Source: an uncultured Clostridia bacterium (lineage in GTDB: Bacteria; Bacillota; Clostridia; Christensenellales; CAG-917). From it: 51,327 nucleotides of DNA. Position numbers and translations under genes: made by a program. Positions 10,101 through 16,861 of this stretch are shown here, in pieces. Where the stretch lies: NCBI GenBank assembly GCA_947382865.1, contig CANDBF010000007.1, positions 1 through 51,327 of the forward strand, written 5' to 3'. Below the pieces are notes generated by a model. It worked only from the letters and a program-made list of their open reading frames with translations. It searched no databases and was not told the origin of the DNA. Position 1 is the first letter of the stretch. The number at the start of each line of letters is the position of its first letter.

Positions 10101-12032
10101 GCCCGCGACCGCAGAGGTTATTTCGCCGCCGTGCGCGGTGATTTCAGGTTTAAGGTGCAGGTCGGGAGTGGGTCCCCAGCTCGAAAAGTCCGACATAAAC
10201 GGGCCCGCAATCTGTTCGCTCGCATTGACGGTTATGCTTCCGCAAGCCGTTCTTCTGTCCGCGTTGTCCACAAACACCTTGCCTGCGTCCATGGTTATGG
10301 AGCAGGTCGGAATGGGATTTTCCACCTCGCCGAGGGACATTCTTATCGTGCCAGCGACGTTGTTGTAAATTATACACGCGTCCGCACCGGCGTCCATTGC
10401 CGCCTGAACCTTTTCGGCAAAAGTAGTGTCTCCGCGCTTGACGAGAGCGATTGTTCCGTCATAGCCGGTCTTATCGGCAAGCCTTCTCTTTATCGTCGAA
10501 GTATAGTTGCCGGGACGTCCGACGTCGCCGATAACCACGTATTTGAATTTCAGATTTTCCGTTCTTGCTACGGAAGCCACTCCCCTCGTCTGCGCCGCTA
10601 TGCCGTAAAGCAAATCCACAAACTCGAACGCAATGCCGAATTCGTTGCTGGATTCCGTTATAAACGCAACCTGATTGGGGTCGTCGTTGGCGATGAGATA
10701 GTCGGATTTCTGTCCGTTGATGGAAGCGACCGAAAGCGCGAAGCCGTACGTCGAGGGAGAGCCGACCGTTCCGCTGTCGGGGTTGCTCGCAAGGTTGGTA
10801 CCGTTGCCGCCGCCGAAACCGGAGCTGTAATCGTTGCTCGCCGCGACCACAAGGCTTATACCCGCAGCCTCGACCAGAGCATAGATTTCCGTAATCCAAG
10901 TCGAACTTCTCTCGTCCGTAAAGCCCGCCGCAGTGCCAAGACTCATATTTATGACGTCAACGCCGAGCAACGCGCAATCCTCGACCGCCGCCAGAATATC
11001 CATCGAATTTGCTCCGCCGAGACCCTCGCTGTCAAGATTATCGGTGAAGACCTTGCCTATGACAAGCTGCGCTTGGGGTGCGACGCCGATAAATTTTTCG
11101 CCCGTCTCCTTGTTCACGACGTAATCGCTGCTGCCCGCAACGATACCTGCGACGTGGGTGCCGTGCGAGGAATAGGACGGATACACGTCCGTGTCGTCGT
11201 CGGCGTAATCGTACGCAAACGGGATCTTCTCGTTATAATAAAAATCGTCCGCGGTGCCCACCGCGTTGAACTCCGCCGAAGCGAGTTTATTCTCCACGTA
11301 CGCCTTATCCCATCCGAGAGCGGGATTTTCGGGCATAGTCGCAAAGGCTTCGTGCGTGTAATCGAGACCCGTATCCAGTACGGCTACGACCATACCATCG
11401 CCCTTGTAATCGATATCGGAGGAATCGTAAATACCCGTGGTGTAAACGTTTGCGTTGTTGGTCACCGCCTCGACGGTAGGCACGGCGTAATTCTCCGTAT
11501 AATACACGTCCGAAACGCCGTTCATCTTCTTTATGGCGTTGAAGGAATCCGCGTTTATCCTTATCGCGACCGCGTTGGCAAGACCCGTGTAGGAATACTT
11601 GAATTTGTAGTCTATGCCGTGGGAATCCAGCTTGGAAAGAAACTTCTGCTGTTCCGCCTGAATATTCGCCTTCGCCTTTCTGCCCTCTACGCTCTTTCCG
11701 AAATCCGAATACTCGTTGTAGCGGGTGCTGGAGCTGAATTTGTCGTAAAGAGTATCGCCCGTAAGCTCCACAATTACCCAACGCTCGCCGTCGAAAGAAG
11801 CGATATTCTTCTGCAACAGCGACTGGTTGATATACTGCTCCCTGAGAGAGCTGAGGTCCATATTGACTTTTTCAAAGTTGTTTGCAGCGGAAGAACCGTT
11901 GACGGCAGAACCCGCGCCGCCGTCGGCAGCTAGGGAAATACCTCCGATTGCGACGTTAAAAACGGCGGTAGACACCATAACCGCTATAAGCACAATCGAT
12001 ACGATACTCAGCCTCTTTTCAGTCTTTGACAT
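4152..12032 (-). CDS. Giant membrane-anchored subtilisin-like serine protease with PA domain, Ig-like domains and BspA-type leucine-rich repeats
   Basis: A 2626-residue protein; ATG 12032 follows GGAGG at good spacing. Order of parts: signal peptide or anchor (about 8-35); S8 peptidase with Asp220 (VLDTGLD), His290 (SSHGTHVAG) and Ser653 (YSGTSMAAP); a protease-associated insert at about 480-600; Fn3/Ig-like modules to about 1340; a Big_2-type domain (about 1350-1440); a long run of BspA/LRR_5 repeats (about 1450-2230, repeated AFxxCxxLxxVxLP units); a helical stretch; a Big_3/4-like domain (about 2400-2490); a transmembrane helix (about 2508-2534) followed by KKKK; and an acidic cytoplasmic tail of about 92 residues. 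It is a cell-envelope C5a-peptidase/lactocepin-like design in which the repeats probably bind a host or polymer ligand. All three catalytic residues are intact, so it should be active. Substrate is unknown. Confidence 0.93.
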   Translation of the reverse strand: MSKTEKRLSIVSIVLIAVMVSTAVFNVAIGGISLAADGGAGSAVNGSSAANNFEKVNMDLSSLREQYINQSLLQKNIASFDGERWVIVELTGDTLYDKFSSSTRYNEYSDFGKSVEGRKAKANIQAEQQKFLSKLDSHGIDYKFKYSYTGLANAVAIRINADSFNAIKKMNGVSDVYYTENYAVPTVEAVTNNANVYTTGIYDSSDIDYKGDGMVVAVLDTGLDYTHEAFATMPENPALGWDKAYVENKLASAEFNAVGTADDFYYNEKIPFAYDYADDDTDVYPSYSSHGTHVAGIVAGSSDYVVNKETGEKFIGVAPQAQLVIGKVFTDNLDSEGLGGANSMDILAAVEDCALLGVDVINMSLGTAAGFTDERSSTWITEIYALVEAAGISLVVAASNDYSSGFGGGNGTNLASNPDSGTVGSPSTYGFALSVASINGQKSDYLIANDDPNQVAFITESSNEFGIAFEFVDLLYGIAAQTRGVASVARTENLKFKYVVIGDVGRPGNYTSTIKRRLADKTGYDGTIALVKRGDTTFAEKVQAAMDAGADACIIYNNVAGTIRMSLGEVENPIPTCSITMDAGKVFVDNADRRTACGSITVNASEQIAGPFMSDFSSWGPTPDLHLKPEITAHGGEITSAVAGGYDVYSGTSMAAPNMAGAIALLRQHLKGEGLTGKELSARVNQVLMSTATIANNDSGNPYSPRKQGAGLAGIKDAIDSEGYITVNDANGDVSDKTKIELFDDPTKKGVYELRFTMRNTTDKAQTYEPKVYVMTETMSSDMKTVAEKAYILNNDCTIEYKVGGQTHSGTLTVPQNGTVEVEIKITLGAGAKQYLDTNFINGMYVEGFVSMVATGDTKITLGLPYLAFYGDWTDAPLFDYDTYELAESEMDSEIKLENKLKASAAETRIIGMYYNDEYILPLGQYIYEQNEEDVQIYPEREKIAISMFDDTQYGHTIYEIYAVYAGLLRGAAYMNVVITDAATGEVKFVQRQENVNKSYAAGGSNRGAFVPLELNPAEWGLSNNSTYYVSLVGEIDYGHYEDADGEKHGASAGQNKTNVDSEGYRIDASGNRVLDKNGYPILDIRNSFNFQFTADYESPEMLSYKIRYVPYTVNKVVKYRIYMDVEVRDNQYVQDVLPCYIDETRTENKLRLLTEYAIPVYGQKGETSTVSFEITDLYEDYIKNSTEEKQLYLQVEDYALNSTTYVIKLGSKGISAEAKNYPYSVEFAEDELLVKGDTAVDGKGNTYNWYELTLSPYTLYTLNPTVKVLNDAGEPVVSTSTDALFKTLTWTGGGNRVFADNYQLFSNSPAISARTTMTLGDETGKVYARIRVSIKGETVNPLPKPESITFNPVINGKGYVVSLDAVTPELELNPGQTLKLGWTVSPWYCTAPQVIWSSSNPDVVKVDADGVITTIGRGSSYIMVQSKNDSNVVKSVRVKVGSSYRVSNYSLMEFYGHGVANIPNNLNIMYLNEDCFKGRTDITKVILPTTLTEIPENAFQGCTALEEVIIPGKCTVIKENAFDGCRALKTVRLGQFVDSEQNSVGDEYFGTLTVGRHAFRDCVALDTITMYGGTFDAADYYEINSQRRITTLYDEAFLGCVKLGSIDLYEVRVSGSGVFRNCTGLRNVTLSEHTVIGDYMFEGCTSLNNVNYSAESVAPYAFKDCTALTALGLADSVKNIGAGAFYNTKISELALPNGDVTIGADAFAHCANLTSVSLSGKTHISMSTRSPFVGCTQFSAYNLRGASEFYTVTDGILYENGGETLASVPVGHTAFELPVQVTEIADAAYAGVTGIADVDLGRGGIKIGNYAFANSSVETVVLPDGMTAIPEGLFYGCARLASVTANDNFASLTKIGNGAFENCAALTTVSMPEALMIGEEAFMGSGLTALPSAKITEIGMNAFNGTALKNVSLPNLTKLGAAAFANIATLTRVELGAVTSMGSEVFVNSQGITYVSFANGTTAIGEKAFYSENSVSNAIEVVLPNSVTSIGASAFYNQGGLTAVNLSGVEYVYEYAFYKTGITGADLSNIKQIGVCAFEETKLVTADLDKAEFIGEAAFYNVETLTSVTLGAAQIIGYEAFAGTSLTTVEIPATMNRRTYDYSWYEYDEKHRPEPDQFKTRQELAYGAGAFAGISTLTSITVAQGNPVFISIDGVLYSRVENGLVLEQYPNAKAGKSYTVEKNTVVIRDEAFQNVSVLESIEFPYTVNTIGAYAFFNSSVKNYKFNGVEAPVLLANYFDLSLLASDAESKRFLAGNTNFYANFSDFAILADKGAWVVPNDYKLTLTIPLNAKGYDGVWTAFFSTINRTDTIEADRTTHAAIESIASLMAYLADKDIANMSLEQVKKDSALGIMASDARKAYNEISSAEQLALAADSYANLMSVEKAIRDRKAALGAPARIVELQTISLPSKTRYDVGEKFDPTGMSLKVIYDDGSEVPLDGDNYTLSQDTMTYNAETYGSLVIRITFKDDANIYTEISVMVNAPEQDNNDPSGNGDPSANNTGLGKSAVIAISVVIPLVVLLAAGAAVAIVLIKKKKASAIDGGDNGGGNGGNNERGEVDAPSTEVGAMSENAAETPEMKDSDGMSDATSEANAEGADSLEVELIEEKDENNPADEATAELGEEL

Positions 12033-12145
12033 TTCTTTCCTCCAATGGTTTCCCCCAAAACCAATCGAACATTTCTTGAATATATTGTGAATTTATATGT
12101 ATTTTTATCTAGCACGCACATTGCATATAAATACTTTGTTTTTAT

Positions 12146-12174
12146 ATTTTACTACAAAACCTAATAATAGGCAA
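12146..12174 (-). promoter_or_regulatory. Predicted sigma-A promoter of the subtilase gene
   Basis: On the minus strand, TTGCCT (12169-12174), a 17-nt spacer and TAAAAT (12146-12151) give a good match to the vegetative consensus. The untranslated leader would be about 105 nt. Prediction from sequence only. Confidence 0.5.
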
Positions 12175-12895
12175 ATGATTTTTTATATAAAAAACAACCT
12201 TAAAAACCTTTAATATTTGCAAATTTATGCATTATCGGCTAGTTTTTATGAATAATCAGCCACATTTTATGCATTTATTTCAAAAAATTTTTCCATATTT
12301 TGTGAGAAGACTGCCGAAGAATCTCCATATATTGAGCCGAAATTTGGTTTACAATTCAACCTTATGCGCGGTTTTGTTGCATTTTTGCATAATCAATGCG
12401 GATTTTTATACGGACACATTGTCGCGACTTTCCGCTCTGCCCGTCCCGACGTTTGACTGATAACTTGATTAAAAGCCAAAAACATATTTCTTCACTCTAT
12501 GAATTTATGCGGTTAGTTTCTCGAATTTTTTGCTTTTTCGACAATAATTGTGACGTTAGATGCTGTTTCCGACAAAAATGTCACGCTCTCGACGCGCACG
12601 CCGTGTGACGGTCGGAGCAATATCCTTAAAAGAAAACTTTGACAAATTAACGCCTGATTTGTAAACCCCCGCGGCTTAATCTATTTGGAGCGCATAAATT
12701 GCTGCATAGTTATTCATAAAAAAATTGCAAAATAACTTTTTGTTAATTAAAAAAATTTTTAGATTCTTGTAAGTTTTTCGCGTGTCTCGGCGAAAAGTTC
12801 TCGCCATTCCCGATATACCCTTCGGCAGGTGTTAACGAGGATACGGCGGCAAAAAAACATTTGCGTCGGGATAATTCGGAATTTCTTGTAAACAG
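12175..12895. other. AT-rich gene-free region between divergent subtilase and fba
   Basis: No convincing coding frame is seen. The base composition is clearly more AT-rich than the flanking genes. Variants of TTTATGCAT or TTGCATAA recur (near 12225, 12268, 12385 and 12498) and could be regulator sites or chance in AT-rich DNA. A small hairpin GGCGA-aaagttc-TCGCC lies near 12789-12805. Nothing else could be identified; an unannotated small RNA cannot be excluded. Confidence 0.5.
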
Positions 12896-12924
12896 TTGAA
12901 TTTTTTTGCTCACGGTTGTATAAT
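12896..12924 (+). promoter_or_regulatory. Predicted sigma-A promoter of fba
   Basis: TTGAAT (12896-12901), a 17-nt spacer and a perfect TATAAT (12919-12924) lie 36 nt before the aldolase start. AGGAGG follows at 12944-12949. Confidence 0.75.
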
Positions 12925-12960
12925 ACTAACCGTAAAATAACTGAGGAGGCTATACAAATT

Positions 12961-13890
12961 ATGCCATTGGTTACAACAACTGAAATGTTCAAAAAGGCGT
13001 ATGAGGGCGGCTATGCAATCGGCGCGTTCAACGTCAACAATATGGAGATTATCCAGGGTATCGTAGAGGCTGCGACTGAGGAAAGAGCTCCGCTCATCCT
13101 TCAGGTTTCCGCGGGAGCGAGGAAGTACGCCAACACCACCTATCTCACCAAAATGGTAGACGCGGCGGTCGAAACCAGCGGTCTTCCCATCTGCCTGCAC
13201 CTCGACCACGGCGACAGCTTCGCGCTTTGCAAGGATTGCGTGGATCACGGCTTTACTTCCGTTATGATTGACGCAAGCGCTCATCCGTTTGCCGAAAACA
13301 TCAATATCACCAAGCAGGTTGTGGAATACGCTCACGACCACGGCGTAGTCGTCGAGGCGGAGCTGGGCAAGCTCGCGGGCATCGAGGACGCGGTCAACGT
13401 ATCGGCGAAGGATGCGGCGTTCACCGACCCCGATCAGGTTCAGGAATTCGTTTCCAAAACCGGCGTGGACTCGCTCGCAATCGCAATCGGCACGTCGCAC
13501 GGCGCATACAAATTCAAGGGACAGGCTCAGCTGCGCTTCGACATCCTCGAAGAGGTCGGCAAGCGTCTGCCCGGCTTCCCCATCGTGCTGCACGGCGCTT
13601 CGTCAGTTCCGCAGGAGCTTGTGAAAATCGTCAATTCCTACGGCGGAAGCATGCCCGGCGCACAGGGCGTACCCGAGGAAATGCTCCGCAAGGCGGCCTC
13701 TATGGCGGTGTGCAAGATAAATATCGACAGCGACCTGCGCATAGCGGTCACGGGCGCGATACGCGAGCACTTCGCTCTCAACCCCTCTCACTTCGACCCC
13801 AGACAGTATCTCGGACCGGCTAGAGAAGCTGTCAAGCAGGTTGTGAAGCATAAGCTGGTTAACGTTTTGGGCTGCAACAACAAAGCGTAA
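12961..13890 (+). CDS. fba: Class II fructose-1,6-bisphosphate aldolase
   Basis: A 309-residue zinc-dependent aldolase that cleaves fructose 1,6-bisphosphate to glyceraldehyde 3-phosphate and dihydroxyacetone phosphate in glycolysis, or the reverse in gluconeogenesis. The class II signature LHLDHGD gives catalytic Asp82 and zinc ligand His83; the other expected zinc ligands are His180 (GTSHG) and His211 (VLHGASS). The frame can be extended upstream to 12916, but that start would fall inside the promoter, and AGGAGG (12944-12949) points to ATG 12961. Full length, all key residues present. It is flanked by its own promoter and a terminator, so it is probably monocistronic and highly expressed. 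Confidence 0.97.
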   Translation: MPLVTTTEMFKKAYEGGYAIGAFNVNNMEIIQGIVEAATEERAPLILQVSAGARKYANTTYLTKMVDAAVETSGLPICLHLDHGDSFALCKDCVDHGFTSVMIDASAHPFAENINITKQVVEYAHDHGVVVEAELGKLAGIEDAVNVSAKDAAFTDPDQVQEFVSKTGVDSLAIAIGTSHGAYKFKGQAQLRFDILEEVGKRLPGFPIVLHGASSVPQELVKIVNSYGGSMPGAQGVPEEMLRKAASMAVCKINIDSDLRIAVTGAIREHFALNPSHFDPRQYLGPAREAVKQVVKHKLVNVLGCNNKA

Positions 13891-13919
13891 AACCCGCGCA
13901 TTTACGTTGATACTGTGTC

Positions 13920-13984
13920 AAAGCCTGTCGCTTCCAAGTCACGTATTTCATATGCGTTAGGCTTGTCAGCGGCAGGCTTTTCAT
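13920..13984 (+). terminator. Terminator of fba
   Basis: AAAGCCTGTCGCT pairs with AGCGGCAGGCTTT (13 pairs including one G-U), with a smaller hairpin in the loop, followed by TTTTCATTG. It begins about 30 nt past the stop. Confidence 0.75.
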
Positions 13985-14116
13985 TGTTTGAACGCAAACA
14001 ATCGCGGGGTATATTATTATAGTTGGATAGGAAGTGGACGATTCGTCTACTTTTCAGAAGATTTTTTGCGCACTCAGCGCGCTTGCGCTTAGCTTGATAA
14101 TGATTTATTAAAAAAC

Positions 14117-14971
14117 TTATATAACCCTATCGTCATTAACGGCATTCTCATCCTTCCTCCCATCCCTTCCGATGATAATATGCCTGTCGCCGTTCTCGTC
14201 GATATACTCTTTCTTTATCAATACTCTGCCGTCCTCGTCTGCTTCCTTACGAAGCAATTCCAGCTCGTACTCGTTCTTGCCGCCGTACTTGGCAAGCGCC
14301 TCCTGCCTGCGCTTTTCCATGCGTTTAGAACGCGTAAAATACAATATAAGCGCAATCACTATAGCCAGTACCACAAATCCGTACAGGAACAAATCCGCAA
14401 ACTGCTTAGGCATAAAGTATGCTATCACCGTGAGTATCGAGCCCGCTACGATATTCCCTAGGAACACCGCGAGCGACGCTTTCCACACGGGGAAATCCAA
14501 AAAGCTCCCTATGCACGAGCCCGTCCATGCCCCCGTCATCGGCAGCGGTATCGCGACAAATACGAAAAGCCCCAAAAACTTCTTCGTATCCGTGGACATA
14601 GGCTTTTTCCTCTTTTTCCCGTCCTGCGCGGCTTCCTCCGCCTTGCGCGCCTCGTTCTCCGCAGAATACGCCGACTCCGCTCTGTCCGCGAGCGAAGCCT
14701 CTACGCTCTTCGCCAGCTTGGAAAACCATTTTGAGCGCTTCATACGTCTGATGAGCGGTCTTGTAATCAATATCAGCGGCAGTATGACCGTCGTTGAGCC
14801 CGCCACGCAGCAGAACATACCCGCAATCATCTCCTGCACACTGCTGAACATTCCAGACATAAAGACTATAGCCCCTCTCAATTCGATGATGGGGATAATG
14901 GAAATGACGTACAGCGTAAGATAATCGTTGCCGGTTATATTACGAAAAAAATCGATGACGGTGTCTATCAA
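14117..14971 (-). CDS. Small multidrug export protein family (COG2426) membrane protein
   Basis: A 284-residue integral membrane protein matching the Sm_multidrug_ex family: N-terminal IIPIIELRGAI and the central motif FVAIPLPMTGAWTGS are diagnostic. About five hydrophobic segments surround a charged, Ala/Glu/Lys-rich cytoplasmic loop (about residues 80-125), and a long hydrophilic tail (about 215-284) is rich in acidic and basic residues. The start is TTG at 14971, preceded by AGGGAG; no nearer ATG preserves the first helix. The family name implies export, but transport of a defined substrate is poorly supported for it. It has its own TTGACA-17-TATACT promoter. The extended charged tail looks longer than usual. 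Confidence 0.85.
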   Translation of the reverse strand: MIDTVIDFFRNITGNDYLTLYVISIIPIIELRGAIVFMSGMFSSVQEMIAGMFCCVAGSTTVILPLILITRPLIRRMKRSKWFSKLAKSVEASLADRAESAYSAENEARKAEEAAQDGKKRKKPMSTDTKKFLGLFVFVAIPLPMTGAWTGSCIGSFLDFPVWKASLAVFLGNIVAGSILTVIAYFMPKQFADLFLYGFVVLAIVIALILYFTRSKRMEKRRQEALAKYGGKNEYELELLRKEADEDGRVLIKKEYIDENGDRHIIIGRDGRKDENAVNDDRVI

Positions 14972-15012
14972 CTCGGCTTAGCTCCCTGCGCGGCGTACCG
15001 CGCTTGAAAACA

Positions 15013-15041
15013 AGTATACGTGACTGCGGAAATTATGTCAA
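15013..15041 (-). promoter_or_regulatory. Predicted sigma-A promoter of the small multidrug export gene
   Basis: Minus strand: TTGACA (15036-15041), 17-nt spacer, TATACT (15013-15018). Diverges from the ttcA-like promoter about 20 nt away. Confidence 0.75.
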
Positions 15042-15061
15042 GGCGAATTGAGCGATTGCGC

Positions 15062-15090
15062 TTGTCATAACGCGCGTGTTTGGGTATAAT
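15062..15090 (+). promoter_or_regulatory. Predicted sigma-A promoter of the ttcA-like gene
   Basis: TTGTCA (15062-15067), 17-nt spacer, TATAAT (15085-15090), 36 nt before the start codon. Confidence 0.75.
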
Positions 15091-15126
15091 TTTGTCTATA
15101 TAATTCTATTACGCGACGGTGAAAAA

Positions 15127-15858
15127 ATGCAAAAAATTCTAAGCGCAATGCGGCGCGCCATACAGGATTACAAGATGATTACGGACGGCGACAGGATATT
15201 CGTCGGTCTTTCGGGCGGAAAGGACAGCTCGCTGCTACTAAGCGCGCTCGCCGCCTATCGCAGATTTTCACCCGAAAAATTCACCTTGGAGGCTATCACC
15301 GTCGATATGGGGCTGATAAAGGACGTCGACGCGCCCTTTGCGGCGCTTACTGCCAAATGCGAGGAGCTCGAAGTGCCTCATCACATAGTAAAAACGGACA
15401 TAGCTGAAATCATATTCGACGCCAGAAAGGAATCCAACCCATGCTCTCTCTGCGCCAAAATGCGCAGAGGCGCGCTCAACGGCAAGATAAACGAGCTGGG
15501 AGGCGGCAAGCTCGCCCTAGGTCACAACGCCGACGACGTGGCGGAAACTATGCTTCTCTCCCTTATATACGAAGGACGTTTCTCCTGCTTTTCTCCGACG
15601 GCGTATATGAGCAATTCGGGGGTGTCGCTCATCCGTCCCCTCATCTATATCGAAGAGGGTGACATAAAAAGCGCCGTGGAGCGCCTCAACCTGCCAATCG
15701 TAAACAACCCCTGCCCCATGAACCACACCAGCAAGCGCGAGTACGCAAAGGAGTTGATAAAGCATATCTGCAAGGACGTACCCTTTGCCAAGGACAGGAT
15801 TTTGGGCGCAATCTACCACCCCGAACGCAATAATCTCTGGCCAACTTTGTTGGATTGA
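15127..15858 (+). CDS. ttcA: TtcA-like tRNA 2-thiocytidine synthetase (PP-loop ATPase)
   Basis: A 243-residue member of the TtcA/TilS N-type ATP pyrophosphatases. The PP-loop SGGKDS is at residues 29-34; Cys106-x2-Cys109 (CSLC) and a third Cys in NNPCPMNHTS match the iron-sulfur ligands of TtcA-type enzymes; LGHNADDVAET is the family HNADD motif. TtcA thiolates cytidine 32 of certain tRNAs. In Clostridia this subgroup is often labelled only as an ATP-binding protein, so the exact substrate is inferred. I chose ATG 15127 because it follows GGTGA and the promoter -10 ends at 15090; an upstream in-frame extension to 15076 would overlap the promoter. Confidence 0.85.
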   Translation: MQKILSAMRRAIQDYKMITDGDRIFVGLSGGKDSSLLLSALAAYRRFSPEKFTLEAITVDMGLIKDVDAPFAALTAKCEELEVPHHIVKTDIAEIIFDARKESNPCSLCAKMRRGALNGKINELGGGKLALGHNADDVAETMLLSLIYEGRFSCFSPTAYMSNSGVSLIRPLIYIEEGDIKSAVERLNLPIVNNPCPMNHTSKREYAKELIKHICKDVPFAKDRILGAIYHPERNNLWPTLLD

Positions 15859-15879
15859 CTACAATATGATATTTCGTTA

Positions 15880-16086
15880 TTAGTATTTATAAATTCGACC
15901 GACCAACTCATCAAGTGAAATTTCATAAAAATCGGCAAGTTTAATACAATCTTCAATAGACGGAGAATGCTTTCCGCTCTCATAATAGCTGATTTTCTGT
16001 TGCGATATACCGGTTTCCAATGCCAGCGCGCTTTGCGAATACCCTTTCACTTCTCTTTGATATTTTAATGCTTCACCGCAATTCAT
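15880..16086 (-). CDS. Small XRE-family HTH regulator (68 aa), left arm of divergent switch
   Basis: Almost the whole protein is one helix-turn-helix: GYSQSALALETGISQQKISYYE is the HTH core, ending in DELVGR. There is no effector domain, so it resembles stand-alone Cro/cI-type repressors. ATG 16086 follows AAGGGGT at good spacing. It diverges from a second XRE gene with three dyad operators in the 105-nt gap. It is a clear paralogue of the 66-residue regulator at 41229 (about half of residues identical, including GEALK, GISQQ, KLADFY and DEL-GR). Likely an autorepressor. It may also repress its neighbour. The target genes are unknown. Confidence 0.9.
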   Translation of the reverse strand: MNCGEALKYQREVKGYSQSALALETGISQQKISYYESGKHSPSIEDCIKLADFYEISLDELVGRIYKY

Positions 16087-16101
16087 AAATTTACCCCTTT
16101 G

Positions 16102-16129
16102 TCTATATTTTTACAAATTTATTTGTAAA
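16102..16129 (-). promoter_or_regulatory. Predicted promoter of the minus-strand XRE gene, overlapped by operator O1
   Basis: Minus strand: TTTACA (16124-16129), 16-nt spacer, TATAGA (16102-16107). Operator O1 (16111-16128) covers the spacer and most of the -35, as expected for repression. Confidence 0.5.
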
Positions 16130-16182
16130 AAACTTTACTTACAAACTTATTTGTGATATTATTTTTACAAACATATTTGTAG
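16111..16182. promoter_or_regulatory. Three tandem dyad operators of the divergent XRE switch
   Basis: O1 TTACAAATTTATTTGTAA (16111-16128), O2 TTACAAACTTATTTGTGA (16139-16156) and O3 TTACAAACATATTTGTAG (16165-16182). Shared core is ACAAAY-NN-ATTTGT. Centre-to-centre distances are 28 and 26 nt. O2 lies between a likely TTTACT (16134-16139) and TATTAT (16157-16162) for the plus-strand gene, and O3 lies just after that -10. Confidence 0.85.
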
Positions 16183-16191
16183 AGGTGAATT

Positions 16192-16395
16192 ATGAATTTC
16201 GATTTTGTATGTGACAACATAAAATACTTGCGTAAATCGTTGAATCTAAGTCAAGCAGAGTTCGGTAAAGCGATAGATATGTCAAATAAAAGAGTAAGTT
16301 CGATAGAGACTTATGCAATAGTTCCTACGCTTATCAATATTTTTGCGATATGTCACGCGTACGATATTTCCATCTTGGAATTGCTTGAAGGATAA
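16192..16395 (+). CDS. Small XRE-family HTH regulator (67 aa), right arm of divergent switch
   Basis: A single helix-turn-helix domain with LNLSQAEFGKAIDMSNKRVSSIE as recognisable XRE core and a short tail ending ELLEG. It is not closely similar to the neighbouring 68-residue regulator, so the two are different lineages of the same fold, as in cI/Cro pairs. ATG 16192 follows AGAGGTG. O2 and O3 overlap its predicted promoter, so its transcription is probably repressed by itself, by the neighbour, or by both. No phage structural or integrase gene is nearby. Role unknown. Confidence 0.88.
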   Translation: MNFDFVCDNIKYLRKSLNLSQAEFGKAIDMSNKRVSSIETYAIVPTLINIFAICHAYDISILELLEG

Positions 16396-16439
16396 ACAAC
16401 GGTCACAAGCTCGTTTGTATATATTCAAATCCAAGCACT

Positions 16440-16498
16440 GTAAAAACGCGATATTGAGTTAAATCGCACTTTGCATTTTCTCAATAAAGCGTTTTTAC
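16440..16498 (+). terminator. Hairpin terminator downstream of the XRE gene
   Basis: GTAAAAACGC pairs perfectly with GCGTTTTTAC, and inside it TATTGAG pairs with CTCAATA. The A-run and T-run on the two sides suggest it could work in both directions. Confidence 0.7.
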
Positions 16499-16518
16499 AT
16501 TTATTCTGCAAGGGATAC

Positions 16519-16601
16519 GGCGGGTACTCTAAAAGAAATAGCCCCCTCTTTCCCTGCGGCTCCCACTACTCGAATTAGGAACGTACACTATTTAACGTTC
16601 C
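16519..16601. repeat. Dispersed intergenic element, copy 1 (partner at 33951-34008)
   Basis: GGCGGGTACTCTA (16519-16531), a C-rich CCCCCTC stretch, then TAGGAACGTAC (16576-16586). The same blocks occur in the same order at 33951-34008. Here the second block also forms a hairpin, GGAACGT (16578-16584) with ACGTTCC (16595-16601). Confidence 0.5.
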
Positions 16602-16757
16602 GTCGCTCGCGGGGGAGACAATCGGCACTCGCATATACAAGCATAGAGCTCTATTTATATCACTCGTTCGGAGCAATAAAAACAGAATTTGCCCCTCACT
16701 TGTACAGAACATCAAGCTCGGCACTCAGGTTGGCGCGCGCCTTGCACGCGCTGATGC

Positions 16758-16861
16758 AGTCCCTTGAACAGCGAATCGTCGTGCTCACACCCGTTCAAGC
16801 AGAATGCAAGCGCGTTAAGTGCGCAATCAGTCTCTTGAATGGGTGCACGTTGTGTTCACTT
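16758..16861. repeat. Degenerate inverted/tandem repeat block, partner near 41442-41481
   Basis: Read on the minus strand, the block at 16758-16783 (CACGACGATTCGC, then TGTTCAAGGGACT) matches 23 of 26 bases of plus-strand 41442-41467. A second copy of the TTCAAGAGACT motif lies 71 nt away (16829-16839). GTGCTCACACCCGTTCAAG (16781-16799) and CTTGAATGGGTGCAC (16834-16848) form a long imperfect hairpin. GTGTTCACTT (16852-16861) is also shared with 41472-41481. The rest of 16499-16919 shows no gene. Confidence 0.6.

Noticed and set aside
9165..11933. 922-codon open frame on the plus strand
   Set aside because: Antisense to the catalytic part of the subtilase, no recognisable domains, His/Arg-rich product. 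The minus frame carries an intact S8 triad.
15880..16395. Prophage remnant around the XRE pair
   Set aside because: No integrase, terminase, structural genes or attachment-site duplication nearby; ordinary housekeeping genes on both sides.
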